Shown one piece after another: positions 10,696-19,865 of a stretch of 26,290 nt of DNA (the first letter of the stretch is position 1; each line of letters begins with the position of its first letter). The translations under genes and the position numbers were made by a program. A model generated the notes under the pieces. That model was given only the letters and a program-made list of their open reading frames with translations, had not been told where the DNA came from and made no database searches. Origin of the DNA: Chara braunii (taxonomy: Eukaryota > Streptophyta > Charophyceae > Charales > Characeae); the NCBI GenBank assembly GCA_003427395.1, contig BFEA01000615.1, positions 389,372 through 415,661 on the forward strand. The letters are read 5' to 3'.

Positions 10696-11400
10696 TTCTG
10701 GCATCTTGCCAGACCCTTTTCATACTTATGCAAAGTCCATTACACATATATCTCTCTTTCTGGCGTCTTGCCAGATCTTTCCTTAGGCAGATCTTTCCTT
10801 AGGCCTACACAAAACTCAATTACACGACTTTCTATTCTGGCCTTCTTATCAGACCTTCTCTCAAGCTCACACAAAGTCAGTTACTCATCCATTTCCTTCT
10901 GGACATCTTTGTCAGATCTTTTTCCAAGCTCATGCAAAGTCAATTACACAAGCGTTTTTCTTCTGGACATCTTGTCAGACATTTTCCCAAGTCTGCGCAA
11001 GGTCGATTATACAAGCATTTTTCTTCTGGACATCTTGCTAGACCTTTTCTCATACTGCGCAAAGTGAATTACACAAGTATTTTTCTTCTGGACATCTTGT
11101 CAAACCTTTTTTCAAGCCTGCGCAAAGTCAATTACTCATTCGTTTCTCTTCTGGACATCTTGCTATGCCTTTTCTCAAGTCTGCACAAAGTCAATTACTC
11201 ATCCATTTCTTTCTTTTGGACATCTTGTCAGACCCTTTCTCAAGCCTGTGCGAAGTCAATTATACAAGCATTTTTCTTCTGGACATCTTGCCAGACCTTT
11301 TCTCAAGTCTGTGCAAAGTCAATTACTCATCCATTTCTTTCCTCTGGACATCTTGCCAGACCTTTTCTCAAGCCTGCGCAAAGTTAATTATACAAGTTCT
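10696..11400. repeat. 63-bp minisatellite, about eleven copies
   Basis: CTGG/CTGGAC words recur at 10698, 10760, 10837, 10899, 10963, 11026, 11088, 11151, 11216 (as TTGGAC), 11279 and 11344, mostly 62-65 bp apart. One spacing of 77 bp contains a local duplication of CAGATCTTTCCTTAGG near 10773-10803. The unit reads roughly TTCTGGACATCTTGCCAGAC, CTTTTCTCAAGCCTGCGCAA, AGTCAATTAC with a variable tail. Because 63 is a multiple of three, more than one plus-strand frame stays open for over 100 codons. These frames encode an approximate 21-residue repeat but are better read as a by-product of the repeat than as genes. Confidence 0.92.
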
Positions 11401-12664
11401 TGAGCTCATGGTAACCTTCTCTTTTGCACGCTTTTTCATCGGTAGATGGCACACCTTCCCCCCACTCAAATGCGATATCCCAATCGCAAGACTAGTTCTC
11501 ACTCGGAGGTACACAGACCTTGACCCACCAACTGAGTAGACGGATGTCGGCCCATCAGCCCCAAAAAGGAAGGGTGATCAGTCCTCCCCCTGCTGATAAC
11601 TCACCTTATCCCCTACTCCGTCCGACCTTTTGCCGCTTATGAGACGGACATCATCACTGAGGTACCTCCTCACATCTGGCAGGTAGGTCCAGTCCAAAAA
11701 CCTCCCAGGACCCCATCTTGCCGTAAGGACTTTCTCGCGAATCGTTCCTCCCGAGTGGTGTTTTCTTGGATCCGGCCTCTTCCTTTCAAGAGAGTCGGGA
11801 CTCTCAATCAGTTTGCGAGTGCAGTTACGAAGACCTCGCGGTTAGTCCCGGAACGGTTGTAATGATCCGGCAGAGCGGTGTCACTCGCCCTGTGGTGGTT
11901 GCGACTTCTACCCGGTACCACGCCCGATTCCTCTCTCTGGACAGTGCTGCTCAAGTTAATGCGAGTAGTCGTGGTCCGTTCCAAATGGCCGTGCCTCTAC
12001 GATATGGCGTATTGTTGGGGAGAAAAAAATGAGACTTGGGAAAAAGAATGACTCTCTCGCCCTTTTGGCTCCACGCCCTTGACGTTAAGGTTTTCAACAT
12101 GAGGCGCAGTTTGAACTCCCCGACTGGAGCTCGTTGTCAGGGTTAGTTCCGGACGGCCAGCATCAATCAAAGAGAAAGGTGCTTTGGTCCTTCAACCCTT
12201 ATTCCTTCTTATGAAGAGCAGATCGCGCTGAGACTTTTCCCTTAACGGGTAGAGGTCTTGGGGTCGCGATGCAGGCATGGTTATCTTCCTTATGTTGAAA
12301 CTCGAGACTAGAAGAAAAGGAAAGCTCAATCTCTTGCTATTTCCATGGTCGGCCCGACGACCTTACATCAAGTTGCCTAGGGTCCCATGACTATGGAATG
12401 CAATATCAAATTCTCAAACACCCAATCCCATGCTATTTCCAAGGCTGATTCTCATGGCTGGTCCGACAACTTCTCATCAACAAGGTTACCCATATGGCCG
12501 ATCTGGTGGTCGTTCTTTCAATAGCCATTTCTCAAGACCGATCCTTCGGCCCATTCAATCCTCAACTCTCTCATTTTTCAATACCCAATCCTTGTGACCG
12601 TCCCACTGGTCCCTGCCCTTCTTGACTTGAAGGCTCGACCTTCTTTATCCTGCCCTTCTCATTC
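11401..12664. other. Mostly no gene; one short open frame of balanced composition
   Basis: The stretch 11727-12032 on the plus strand is open for about 100 codons with ordinary amino-acid composition (it contains VVVATSTRYHARF), but it has no ATG at its start and ends at TGA 12030-12032. I do not recognise it. It might be a coding remnant or part of a repeat. The rest is non-coding, with direct and inverted words typical of decayed repeats. Confidence 0.4.
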
Positions 12665-12679
12665 TCTTTCATCCATCTT

Positions 12680-12935
12680 TTTGGCTATTTCAATGACCGA
12701 CCCACCGGCCTTTTCCATCCCATTGGCTATTTCAATGGCCGACCCACCGGCCTTTTCAATCTCTTTCATCCATCCCATTGGTTATTTCAATGGCCGACCC
12801 ACCGGCCTTTTCCATCTCTCATTGGTTATTTCAATGACTGACCCACCGGTCTTTTCCATCTCTTTCATCAATCCCATTGGCTATTTTAATGACCGACCCA
12901 CCGGCCTTTTTCATCCCTCATTGCTTATTTCAGCT
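12680..12935. repeat. Minisatellite with alternating 42-44 / 55-bp spacing
   Basis: The core GACCCACCGGCCTTTTCCAT recurs at 12699, 12741, 12796, 12840 and 12895. Spacings alternate 42, 55, 44 and 55 bp because every second unit carries the extra insert CTCTTTCATCAATCC. The true period is therefore a dimer of about 98 bp. A shorter run of three CAATCAACCTTTCT units follows near 12955-12990. Confidence 0.88.
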
Positions 12936-13023
12936 CATTCCCAATCATCCTTTCTCAATCAACCTTTCTCAATCAACCTTTCTCAATCAATTATGCAGGG
13001 GACCCCAGTGCCCATTTCAAAAG

Positions 13024-13290
13024 GAATGAACCTTGTCAGGGCCCATTCCCGAACAACCTGGTTAGGGTCGTTCTTTTCCATTCTCAAGTCGAACAGCCTG
13101 GTTAGGGCCATTCTTTTCCATTCTCAAGTCGAACAGCCTGGTTAGGGTCATTCCTTTCCATTCTCAAGTCGAATAGCCTGGTTAGGGTCATTCCTTTCCA
13201 TTCTCAAGTCGAATAGCCTGGTTAGGGTTATTCCTTTCCATTCTCAAGTCGAAAAGCCTGGTTAGGGTCATTCCTTTCCATTCTCAATGT
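13024..13290. repeat. 40-bp minisatellite, six copies
   Basis: The unit GAACAGCCTGGTTAGGGTCA plus TTCCTTTCCATTCTCAAGTC starts at 13051, 13091, 13131, 13171, 13211 and 13251, exactly 40 bp each, with a degenerate half unit before. Copies differ at only a few positions, so the expansion is the youngest-looking of the minisatellites here. Confidence 0.95.
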
Positions 13291-14024
13291 TCGTGCCCGA
13301 GGGGGTGGGCCTTGAGGTCACAAATGTCATTTCTGTCTTGGAGGTTAGAAGGTGGTCATCTCATCTCAATTTTCAGCGTGTTGTTCCCTTTGTCCATTTC
13401 TCACAGTAGTGTACTATCCATGCATACATCCGACTTAGCGTCTAGAACTCAAGTTGAGGCTCGCAACCCCAAGCAGTACTAGCCCACCCGGTCGTTCAAC
13501 CATCGCAAAAGACAAGGGCGCCCCATCTTATTTTCACTCGTTCTGATGACTCAGACCTCGACTATTCTCAGACTCCTTCATGACTCAGTTGGATTAGGCT
13601 TCTAGGGAAGGAGTGTTCTTCACGCCCCTTAACCCATAGGTTCCCTAACCTCTCTTGTACTCGTTCAACATTGAATGCCTTGCTTGCTCGTTCATCTTTA
13701 CTCAAAGTTTCTTTTTTCAAAAGCACAATCCTCATCCCATCCGAATTTCACAATACATCCTTCCCAACTGGTCGCATCCCATGCCCCATGTCATTGTCTT
13801 ATGTACCCTTTTTCGAAGGTAGCTCATCCAGAAAGTAGCCTAAAAAACTATCTTCTAACTTATCGTGACACAGTCTTAGCTGGCCCTCTCATCACTCATC
13901 CTTAGTAAGCTTACTCATACTATACATGTTCTTGTCGTTCCCATCTCTTGCAAAAAAAGAAAGACAGGAATCTTGTTCAATGCTTAATCAACATATAGTT
14001 CCTATTGCTGCCCTGTGCCTCGAC
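13291..14024. other. No recognisable gene
   Basis: The minus strand continues downstream of the acidic pseudogene but is broken by frequent stops in all frames. This may be the untranslated 3' part or terminal repeat of the retroelement, but I could not find a matching direct repeat on the other side. Confidence 0.4.
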
Positions 14025-14981
14025 TTACTCGGCCCTTTGCCCTCCCTGTTCCTTGGCAGGCTTTCTAATCCCCAGGCCGAAAGTCTCGATTTCTCTCCTT
14101 TTCTTCGCAATTTCCTGTAGTTCCGCCTCACTGAAAAAGTTCAAAGGCGTGGCTTCCATCCCTGCCTTTGCAAGTTATCGGGTCTTGATAATCCACTCGT
14201 GCTTGATCACATTGGTTCATAGCTGAAACCAATGACTGGGCGTTGGCCCAAACTCATCCTCCCATCTGAAGGCCTCATCGCGCGGCAGGTGCATCGGAGG
14301 CCGCCTCTCTTCCTTAGGCCTAGAGATTTCATCCCTCTCATCCCCGCTGCTGATTTCTATGATATCTTGTACATCCTCCTCTTCATCCTCCTCTTCTTCC
14401 GTCTGTATGGGGCTATATCCTCCCGTTAGGTTCTTTCGATCGTAGGTATAAGAAATCTTTGTCGTTGTCTCATACCCCTCACAACTGTCGTGGCCGCTTC
14501 ATACTTCAAGCGGGCTTTCTCTTTTCTCCTCCCCATCCTCACGCTCGTCGTGCATGTCATGTCCCCGCTCGCTTTCCCCATACCAAGTCTCACGTCGTTC
14601 CCCCCTGTTGGCTCCTTCCTCGTCAGAGGCCTGAGCCTTATCTCCCATATTTGCATTGCCCCCTTCTCCTACATTTGCCCTTTCCTTCTCGCCCTCACTC
14701 TCGGATGGAATTTTTATACCTTCTCCCTCCCGGAGGAGCGAGGGTCTTCTACATACGCACTTTTTTCCACCCCTACCTACCACTGGCCCGACTATGAGCC
14801 CAATGTACAACTTTCTCTTTGTCGTCCTCCTTCCTCGACTTGGTCCTACTTCTCCCCCTTCGGTAGGCCTGTTGATTGCCCCACTGTCGTTCTCGTTGCC
14901 GAATTCCATTTTTACTTTTTCTGTTGATTTTTTTTTTAGATCCTGTATAACAAAACAACACCCGCAAAACCCCTCATACAT
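14025..14981 (-). pseudogene. Degraded acidic ORF downstream of integrase (retroelement accessory or gag-like)
   Basis: One minus-strand frame runs from ATG 14981-14979 to TAA 14025-14027, broken by three in-frame stops: TGA 14499-14501, TGA 14217-14219 and TAA 14175-14177. Reading through gives about 318 codons in a single phase with consistent protein-like character. The first part is a charged, probably disordered Glu/Gly/Arg-rich region. The middle has an acidic run (EEEEDEEED) followed by IIEISSGDERDEI. The end has helix-like segments around HEWIIKT and FFSEAELQEIAKKRREIE. It has no zinc knuckle, protease or polymerase motif. It lies on the same strand as pol and starts 317 bp after the integrase stop, so it may be a 3' accessory ORF of the same element or the gag region of a neighbouring one. 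The function is unknown. Confidence 0.55.
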
Positions 14982-15297
14982 CCGTTTCCCCTGTCCGGTA
15001 GGTAGTTCCCCTTTCCCCAGAATGCTCCCAGTACCCTTCGCATCATGCTACTATTATACATTTCCCCCCCTTATGCAAATGCCCTCGCTTGTGATGATCC
15101 GATTATTTCCCCGTCAAAAACTATGATACAATGCTCCCGATAATCCTCCCCGTTGTCGCACAAAACCCGTTACCGCAAACTCCCAAGTCATCCTGCCTTC
15201 CAACCTCAGTCAGTCCAAACCATTGCCCCAGCCCCAAAAAAATGACAGTCCCACAGACATGGTCAGAGACGGAACTATAGTGAGGGCAAGGACGTTG
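14982..15297. other. Spacer after integrase with a purine run on the minus strand
   Basis: No gene. On the minus strand a G-rich purine stretch lies at about 15220-15240 (GGGGCTGGGGCAATGG) and another at about 15060-15075. Either could be a remnant of the polypurine tract expected between pol and a 3' terminal repeat, but no repeat boundary could be confirmed. Confidence 0.35.
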
Positions 15298-15594
15298 TCA
15301 GTCCTTAGCTTGTAGCCCCTCAGTTTCCTTATCCTCGGTCTCCTGGAGCCATTGTTCCACTGGGTCCTCACTTAGAAACCTGACCAATCGTTGCCCCGGG
15401 AAAGGTCCTTTCAGTCCACTCTCATCCAAAGCTTGCAATTTGAAGGTGTTCAGTCCCACTTGCTTGGCGACCCGGTAGGGGTCTTTGAACCTCCTCCCCA
15501 ACTGTCCAGACCAAGTACTTTCTAGTGCCGAGTTCCTTAGCAATACTGTCTCCCCCACCTGGAGTGGTTTCTTTGTAACATTCTTAACTTGGTC
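15298..15594 (-). pseudogene. pol: Ty3/gypsy integrase C-terminal domain (end of pol)
   Basis: This continues the integrase frame after an in-frame TGA at 15595-15597, at a place where relatives have Trp (…RDKAR, stop, DQVKN…). The segment contains VGETVLLRN, then RRFKDPYRVAKQVG and GPFPGQRLVRFL. That is the layout of the small SH3-like GPY/F module that binds DNA at the end of gypsy-class integrases. A short Glu/Gln-rich tail ends at the stop 15298-15300. There is no chromodomain. Because the same frame continues directly from the catalytic core, it is a piece of pol and not a separate gene. Confidence 0.85.
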
Positions 15595-16113
15595 TCACCT
15601 TGCTTTGTCCCTCATCCTGCTGTCTAGCACCCGGTTGGCGATGTCTTCCATGACCTCTTCGTTCTTAAGGACATGTTGACACCTTGCCTCGATTAACTCT
15701 TCCGTGGCCATTCGCGGATCATCATCTAATCTGTTCCAGGTAGGTATCAAGGCTTTAACGGGAAAGTCGATCTCTCTTCCGTACCAAAGCTCTGTTGGGA
15801 TACATCCCGTTCTCCTCTTTGGTGTCATATTCTCTGAGAAGACAGTCTGCTTGAGATACCTAGGCCAGCTTCCCACATGGTCCGCTACGAGCTTCGCAAT
15901 CGTGTTCTTTAAGGTTCGGTGCCCTCTTTCCACATGTGCATTCACCTCCGGGTGATACGGCTCGATGAGCTTGATCGGTACGCAAAGTCTCTTAAGCATT
16001 CCCAATACTTCTTGGTTCACAAATTCTGTCACATTGTCTGCTATAAACCTTCTGACGAACGGATGCCTCAAGTAGAAGTCTTCTATCCAGTCCGCTACAC
16101 TTCTTCTTGTCTT
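15595..16113 (-). pseudogene. pol: Ty3/gypsy integrase catalytic core, second part
   Basis: Integrase inserts the reverse-transcribed element into host DNA using a D,D-35-E triad. Here the second Asp lies in FIADNVTEFVNQ (relatives have DNG) and the Glu in NAHVERGHRTLKN, preceded by the typical YHPE. Later motifs include TGCIPTELWYGRE and RLDDDPRMATEELIEAR. The frame begins right after an in-frame TAA (16114-16116) that splits it from the first catalytic Asp, and ends at TGA 15595-15597. The domain order and motifs are unmistakable for the family. The two nonsense codons mean no functional integrase can be made from this copy without readthrough. Confidence 0.9.
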
Positions 16114-17340
16114 TTACTTGAGAGCGACCGCCTCCACGAACCCATTCAAGTTGTCTCGCGCATCTAGAATATACTTATACCCATCTGTTGATACAGGCAT
16201 GACCGCAAGGTCAAGGTGGACCAGATGTCCCGACCCTAGCACCCGCGTTGGTCTAAGCGGCTCGAAGAAGCGTGACGAGCTTCGTTCCTGACAGATAAGG
16301 CATATCTGGCAGTATATGGCGACCATGCCTGCCATGCCTGACCAATAATAAAGTGGCGTTATCTTTGTGAGAGTTCCTTTGGACGACCGATGCCCTCCTG
16401 CTAATCCATCGTGCATTGCCTGGATAACATCTAACTGCCTACATCTTCCGCACACAACTCTTCTAGGCAAAGCACCTTCCTCTCCTCGGAATAGATGACC
16501 GTCCCTTAGGACGTACCTTTCGGTCTCCTCCCTTGCTTTAGTGTTGACTTCCGTGGGTTGTTTGTTTCCTACCAGCAACAACTTGATCTCCAGGAAGATC
16601 CCTTTGTATATCTGGACATAGAAAAACTTCTCACTTTCCTGGTCCTCATCCTTTCTTTCCTGCATCTGGTTTACCATCCATTGCAACTCTTTCCTTTCCC
16701 AGAATTCCACTAAGCTCATCACGGCTTCCCGGCCTCCCTCAACCGCCATTGCTAATAGTTCCTTCTTCGGCCCTACTATCGCTTCCCATGAATCTATCTC
16801 CTCTTTACGACCTCGAGTGGTGACCGGTCCTTCTCTAAAATCTGCTACTATGGCAGGCGCCCCCTTCTCCAAAGTCCGGATCAACAGTTCTCCCGACGCA
16901 CATTCTACGCCCATCATTTCGCTGTCCACCGCAAAAGTTCCTCCTTTGAATTCAAGGAACGCGTCTATGGGCTCCGCCTCCTCCACCCCTTCGGGAGTGA
17001 TGCAGACCCGACTCAACCCATCCGCCTTGTTTCTGATTCCAGCAATCCGTTCGATCTTGTAATCGAACTGCCAGATAAATCCTACCCGTCTCCCCACCGT
17101 CGGATCAACAGGTCTGTAGTTCTTTAAGGCCCCTGCGACATTCGTCGGATCGATCCTTAAGATGAACCGCCTCCCAAATAGGTAGGTCTGGAAGGTCTTG
17201 AGGCAATGTAATATGGCTAAGACCTCCTTTTTGAACTGCGAGTACCCCCGTTCTGCGGAGTTCAGGGTTCTACTTTCAAACCTAATCGGTCTCTCTCTCC
17301 CTTCTTCATCCCGTTGAATCAGCATGCCTCCTACGACCAA
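16114..17340 (-). pseudogene. pol: Ty3/gypsy RNase H, linker and integrase N-terminus
   Basis: An open frame of 408 codons, the longest in the window. Residues 1-115 form the RNase H domain: the ESRTLNSAERGYSQFKKEV block, the RIDPTNVAGAL block and the end of the domain at NKADGLSRV. RNase H removes template RNA during reverse transcription. A linker of about 190 residues follows, longer and more acidic than in many gypsy elements. The integrase zinc-binding HHCC module lies at about residues 310-350 (His pair in HDGLAGGH, Cys pair in CLIC), then the first catalytic Asp near residue 377 (HLDLAVMP). There is no ATG at the start. The frame is joined to the preceding RT piece by a one-base deletion at about 17340, and it ends in a premature TAA at 16114-16116. 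Confidence 0.92.
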
Positions 17341-17824
17341 GGTCCTCCATCCGTTTCTAGGATGAATGGTCGTCCCACTTTGTGATTAAAACAAGGCGCT
17401 GACCAGGCGACTTGCTCAGATGTCAATATGTCCTTGAGGGTTTGGACGGCTCCCTCTCGCTTCTCCGTCCAATCCATGGTCCCCTCTTCTCTGATCATGG
17501 CCCAGATAGGCTCGACAATCTTGGCAAAATTCTTAATGAAGATCCTCCAAAATTCGACTACGCCTAGGAACGCTCTTACCTCCGTTGTCGTGCGCAGGGG
17601 TGTTGGCCACTGTGATATCTTGTCTGTCTTTGCCGGATCTGGTTTCCTACCGTAAGCACTGAAGCGAAATCCTAGTATGGTTACTTCCGGTACTGCTAGA
17701 ATACTCTTTGGTCCGCTAGCCGTAATGTTGTATACTATGAACCGGCGGAGTAAGTCCTTGATGTCTTGTAGATGGTCCCATACAAATCTTCGAATTCGCG
17801 GCTGGACTTCAGTCTCGTCCTTCT
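17331..17824 (-). pseudogene. pol: Ty3/gypsy reverse transcriptase, C-terminal half
   Basis: A minus-strand frame with no stop from the breakpoint at about 17824 down to TAG 17331-17333. It carries the RT thumb and connection: RRFVWDHLQDIKDLLRRF, then VTILGFRFSAYGRKPDPAKT, then TTTEVRAFLGVVEFWRIF, the conserved gypsy segment after the palm. It ends in FILETDGG, the start of RNase H with its first Asp. The next frame takes over after a one-base deletion near 17340. The palm with the YxDD active site is missing from this strand and lies on the opposite strand at 18239-19130. Confidence 0.9.
17819..17824. other. Left breakpoint of the putative inversion (CCTTCT)
   Basis: CCTTCT here is the reverse complement of AGAAGG at 19131-19136. 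Pol coding sense switches strand at this point: the minus-strand RT frame stops being protein-like to its right, and a plus-strand frame begins. Confidence 0.7.
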
Positions 17825-18338
17825 AGGGATAGGAGGAGACCCTCCGAAGGGGAAGTTGGCAACATGGTCGCCATCGTTCGAAGATAGCATACGAAAGAGG
17901 GTTTTTGCGTGGATGGACGGCATGAGAGAAAGGATAGAAATTATGATTGAGGAGACATTCAACAAGAAGGAATGGATCAAGATGGGCCTGCCCCAGAAGA
18001 AGAGGAGGCAGGAGGACGAAATCTTAGGCGTTATGGTAGCAGAAAAGGAATCAGAAGTCGAACTCGGTGCCAGCCTGCCCAGACGGAAAGAAGTACGCAT
18101 CAAGACCCTCGAGATCCCCGATTTGTTACAGCTCATCAAGACCCTCATATACCACAAGGTAGGTGTGGACTCGGCGGCCTTGGCCAAATTCAAAGGAGAG
18201 GTGCAAAAGGGATATTGTCTGAATGGGAAATTAGTTAGTATTCAACCACGAATCGCAGAGGCGACAAGGGCAATCCCGGCCGTTCATTTTTTAGGAGAAG
18301 GATCCCAGAAGGAAGTATTCGAAAGTACAAGCCGGTAG
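17825..18338 (+). pseudogene. Gag-like ORF upstream of reverse transcriptase (inverted segment)
   Basis: The plus-strand frame is open through this segment and stops at TAG 18336-18338. It has ordinary composition: a basic and charged stretch around RKRVFAWMDGMRERIEI and WIKMGLPQKKRR, then a leucine-rich part around IPDLLQLIKTLIYHKVG. It has no protease DTG/DSG motif and no zinc knuckle, so assignment to gag rests on position directly before pol. The ATG at 17772 lies left of the breakpoint and is probably not the native start. In the inferred ancestral order, the frame continues from a minus-strand ATG at about 19150. It overlaps the pol frame (from 18239) by about 100 bases in the -1 phase. 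Confidence 0.5.
18287..18293 (+). promoter_or_regulatory. Candidate -1 ribosomal frameshift heptamer TTTTTTA
   Basis: In the gag-like frame the heptamer reads T TTT TTA, the correct phase for a -1 slip, and the slip leads straight into the pol frame. Five bases downstream, AGGATC (18299-18304) can pair with GATCCT (18361-18366), enclosing CCGGT/ACCGG (18332-18336 with 18352-18356). The alternative is that one T was lost from an ancestral T7 in a single fused frame. Confidence 0.4.
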
Positions 18339-19130
18339 GGGAGAAAGCAAAACCGGTCTCGATCCTGCTAGAGACATCAAAGGAAGAGACTATGGAGAAA
18401 GAGGAAGAGGTCCTTCAAGGGATCCAAGAGAGGAGAGCGACGGAAGGGCATTGGATACCAGATGAGGTAGCTGATACAATGAAGATAGGGGTAGACGGAT
18501 TCCTAACGGAAGAGGAAAACCGCCTGATCAAAAGGACATGCCAAGAGTTTCACCTGACATTTGCCTTTAGTGATCACCAAAAGATGCGGCTGGAGGCAAA
18601 GCTGATTCCTCTGGTTAGAATCCACACGGTAGAACATGAGTGCTGGAATGACAAGGGTCCGTCCTATGAATTTGGGATAGCAGAGGAAGTGACAGACCTT
18701 CTTCGAGCGAAGATGGACTCCTTCGTCACAGAACCTACAGCGTAGCCATACGCGAACCGGTGGTTCGTCTTTTGGAAACCCAACAAGACGCTGAGGTGGA
18801 TTCAGGATCTGCAGAAGTTGAATGCGGTAACCATTCGGGATGCTGGCTCGCTACCTCAGGCTGATTTACTAGCAGAGTCGCACGCCGGTCGGAGCATTTG
18901 CTCCCTGATCGATCTGTACTCAGGGTACGACCAACTTCCATTGGATGTCCGCGACAGGTCGTACACCGCAATGCACACCCCCGTAGGACAGTTGCAGATG
19001 CCGGTGACCCCTATGGGCTATACGAACGCGGTAGCCGAAGCACAAAGAAGAATGCTCGCCGTAGCCGGAGACATGTTTCCAGAAAAGTGTAAGCCCTATA
19101 TCGATGACAACCCAATCACCGCGTCCACCA

Positions 19131-19136
19131 AGAAGG
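19131..19136. other. Right breakpoint of the putative inversion (AGAAGG)
   Basis: AGAAGG matches the reverse complement of 17819-17824. To its left the plus strand codes for RT. To its right the minus strand codes for the upstream ORF of the element. Confidence 0.7.
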
Positions 19137-19605
19137 GAGGCAGCACACATCGCATGGTTCTGACGGGTCGTCTCATGTTTCCTCTATCCCAAAGTTCCAC
19201 CCGCACATCTACCATTTCCATTTCCATTTTCCTCCACTGACACGCAGCCCATACAACCTCCGCCTCTGCCTTCCTAAACAATTTGTCTGGTGTATTCCCG
19301 AGTGCCAACTCTATGAGCATAGCATTCTCCCCGTCTTGCGACAAGTAGACCCACCCCCGGGCTTCCACTGTCCCTCGGAACTCAAGATCCATTAACCTCG
19401 GCGACAACCTCGTCAAGCAAACATTAGCCCACACCGTCTCTATCAACAGAAACGCGTCCTCCCCTTCCAGCATTATGGTTTGATATGTTGGTTCAAGGTC
19501 CGTCCACGTTCCATCTTCTGGGAGGACGACCAACACCCCATCCTTTACATCTACTGGCATTTCCGAGCCGCTGGTATAGAGCGGGGAAGACAACCATTGC
19601 GCCAT
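19137..19605 (-). pseudogene. 5' ORF of the retroelement, truncated at the inversion breakpoint
   Basis: The frame starts at ATG 19605-19603 (MAQWLSSPLYTSG) and runs about 156 codons to the breakpoint. Beyond it (to 19096) it is only antisense to RT. The protein has balanced composition with Trp- and Val-rich beta-like segments (VLVVLPEDGTWTDLEPT, ARGWVYLSQDGENA) and an acidic/methionine-rich end. It lies where gag should start in a minus-strand element whose pol follows to the left. No capsid major-homology region, zinc knuckle or protease motif is visible, so the gag assignment is positional. It is followed in the -1 phase by a second ATG (about 19150) whose frame would enter the gag-like ORF of the inverted segment. 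Confidence 0.5.
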
Positions 19606-19865
19606 CTTGTTTCCAGCACCCGACCCCTGTTTTCATAAAAGAGTACCAACCGATCCTTCTGGTCAGGTCAACCCTCGTCCTAAATGAGAATTATTTCAGA
19701 CCCCTCATCAAGGTCTCCCTAATTTACATCCTCATTCCTAAGTACCTCCTTCCCGTAATACCCTCGGTCGGTCATCCATTCCCCCACATTCTTTCTCTTG
19801 GTTCCATTTCAGCTGACCTCTATCCTCCTTCCTTCTGATCATCTTTCACTCGTGTGGACTTAGAT

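Larger units (their letters stand above)
18239..19136 (+). pseudogene. pol: Ty3/gypsy reverse transcriptase, N-terminal half (inverted segment)
   Basis: The pol frame is open from after TAG 18236-18238 and recognisable from RRRIPEGSIRKYKPVG onward. It then carries AFSDHQKMRLEAK and HTVEHECWNDKGPSYEF, typical of the region before the RT domain. After an in-frame TAG at 18743-18745 the palm follows: ANRWFVFWKPN, LRWIQDLQKLNAVTIRDAG, SLIDLYSGYDQ with the first catalytic Asp (18911-18913), TPMGYTNAVAEAQRR, and the YIDDN active site at 19097-19111. The similarity stops at 19131-19136. The remaining RT is on the other strand at 17331-17824, and the two pieces fit in frame if the segment is turned around. 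One nonsense codon and the strand switch make it non-functional. Confidence 0.92.

Noticed and set aside
9950-11480. Shared TTCCCCCCACTCA words (about 9950 and 11457) as possible long terminal repeat landmarks
   Set aside because: The similarity is about 30 bases with mismatches and does not extend. No TG...CA boundaries or target duplication could be found.
15485-17655. Plus-strand ORFs opposite the pol region
   Set aside because: They are antisense shadows of the integrase, RNase H and RT frames, which carry the family motifs on the minus strand.
17972-18238. Second plus-strand frame (88 codons) overlapping the gag-like ORF
   Set aside because: Its Arg/Gln/Gly-rich composition looks like an out-of-frame reading. 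It happens to share the pol phase but is separated from pol by a stop at 18236-18238.
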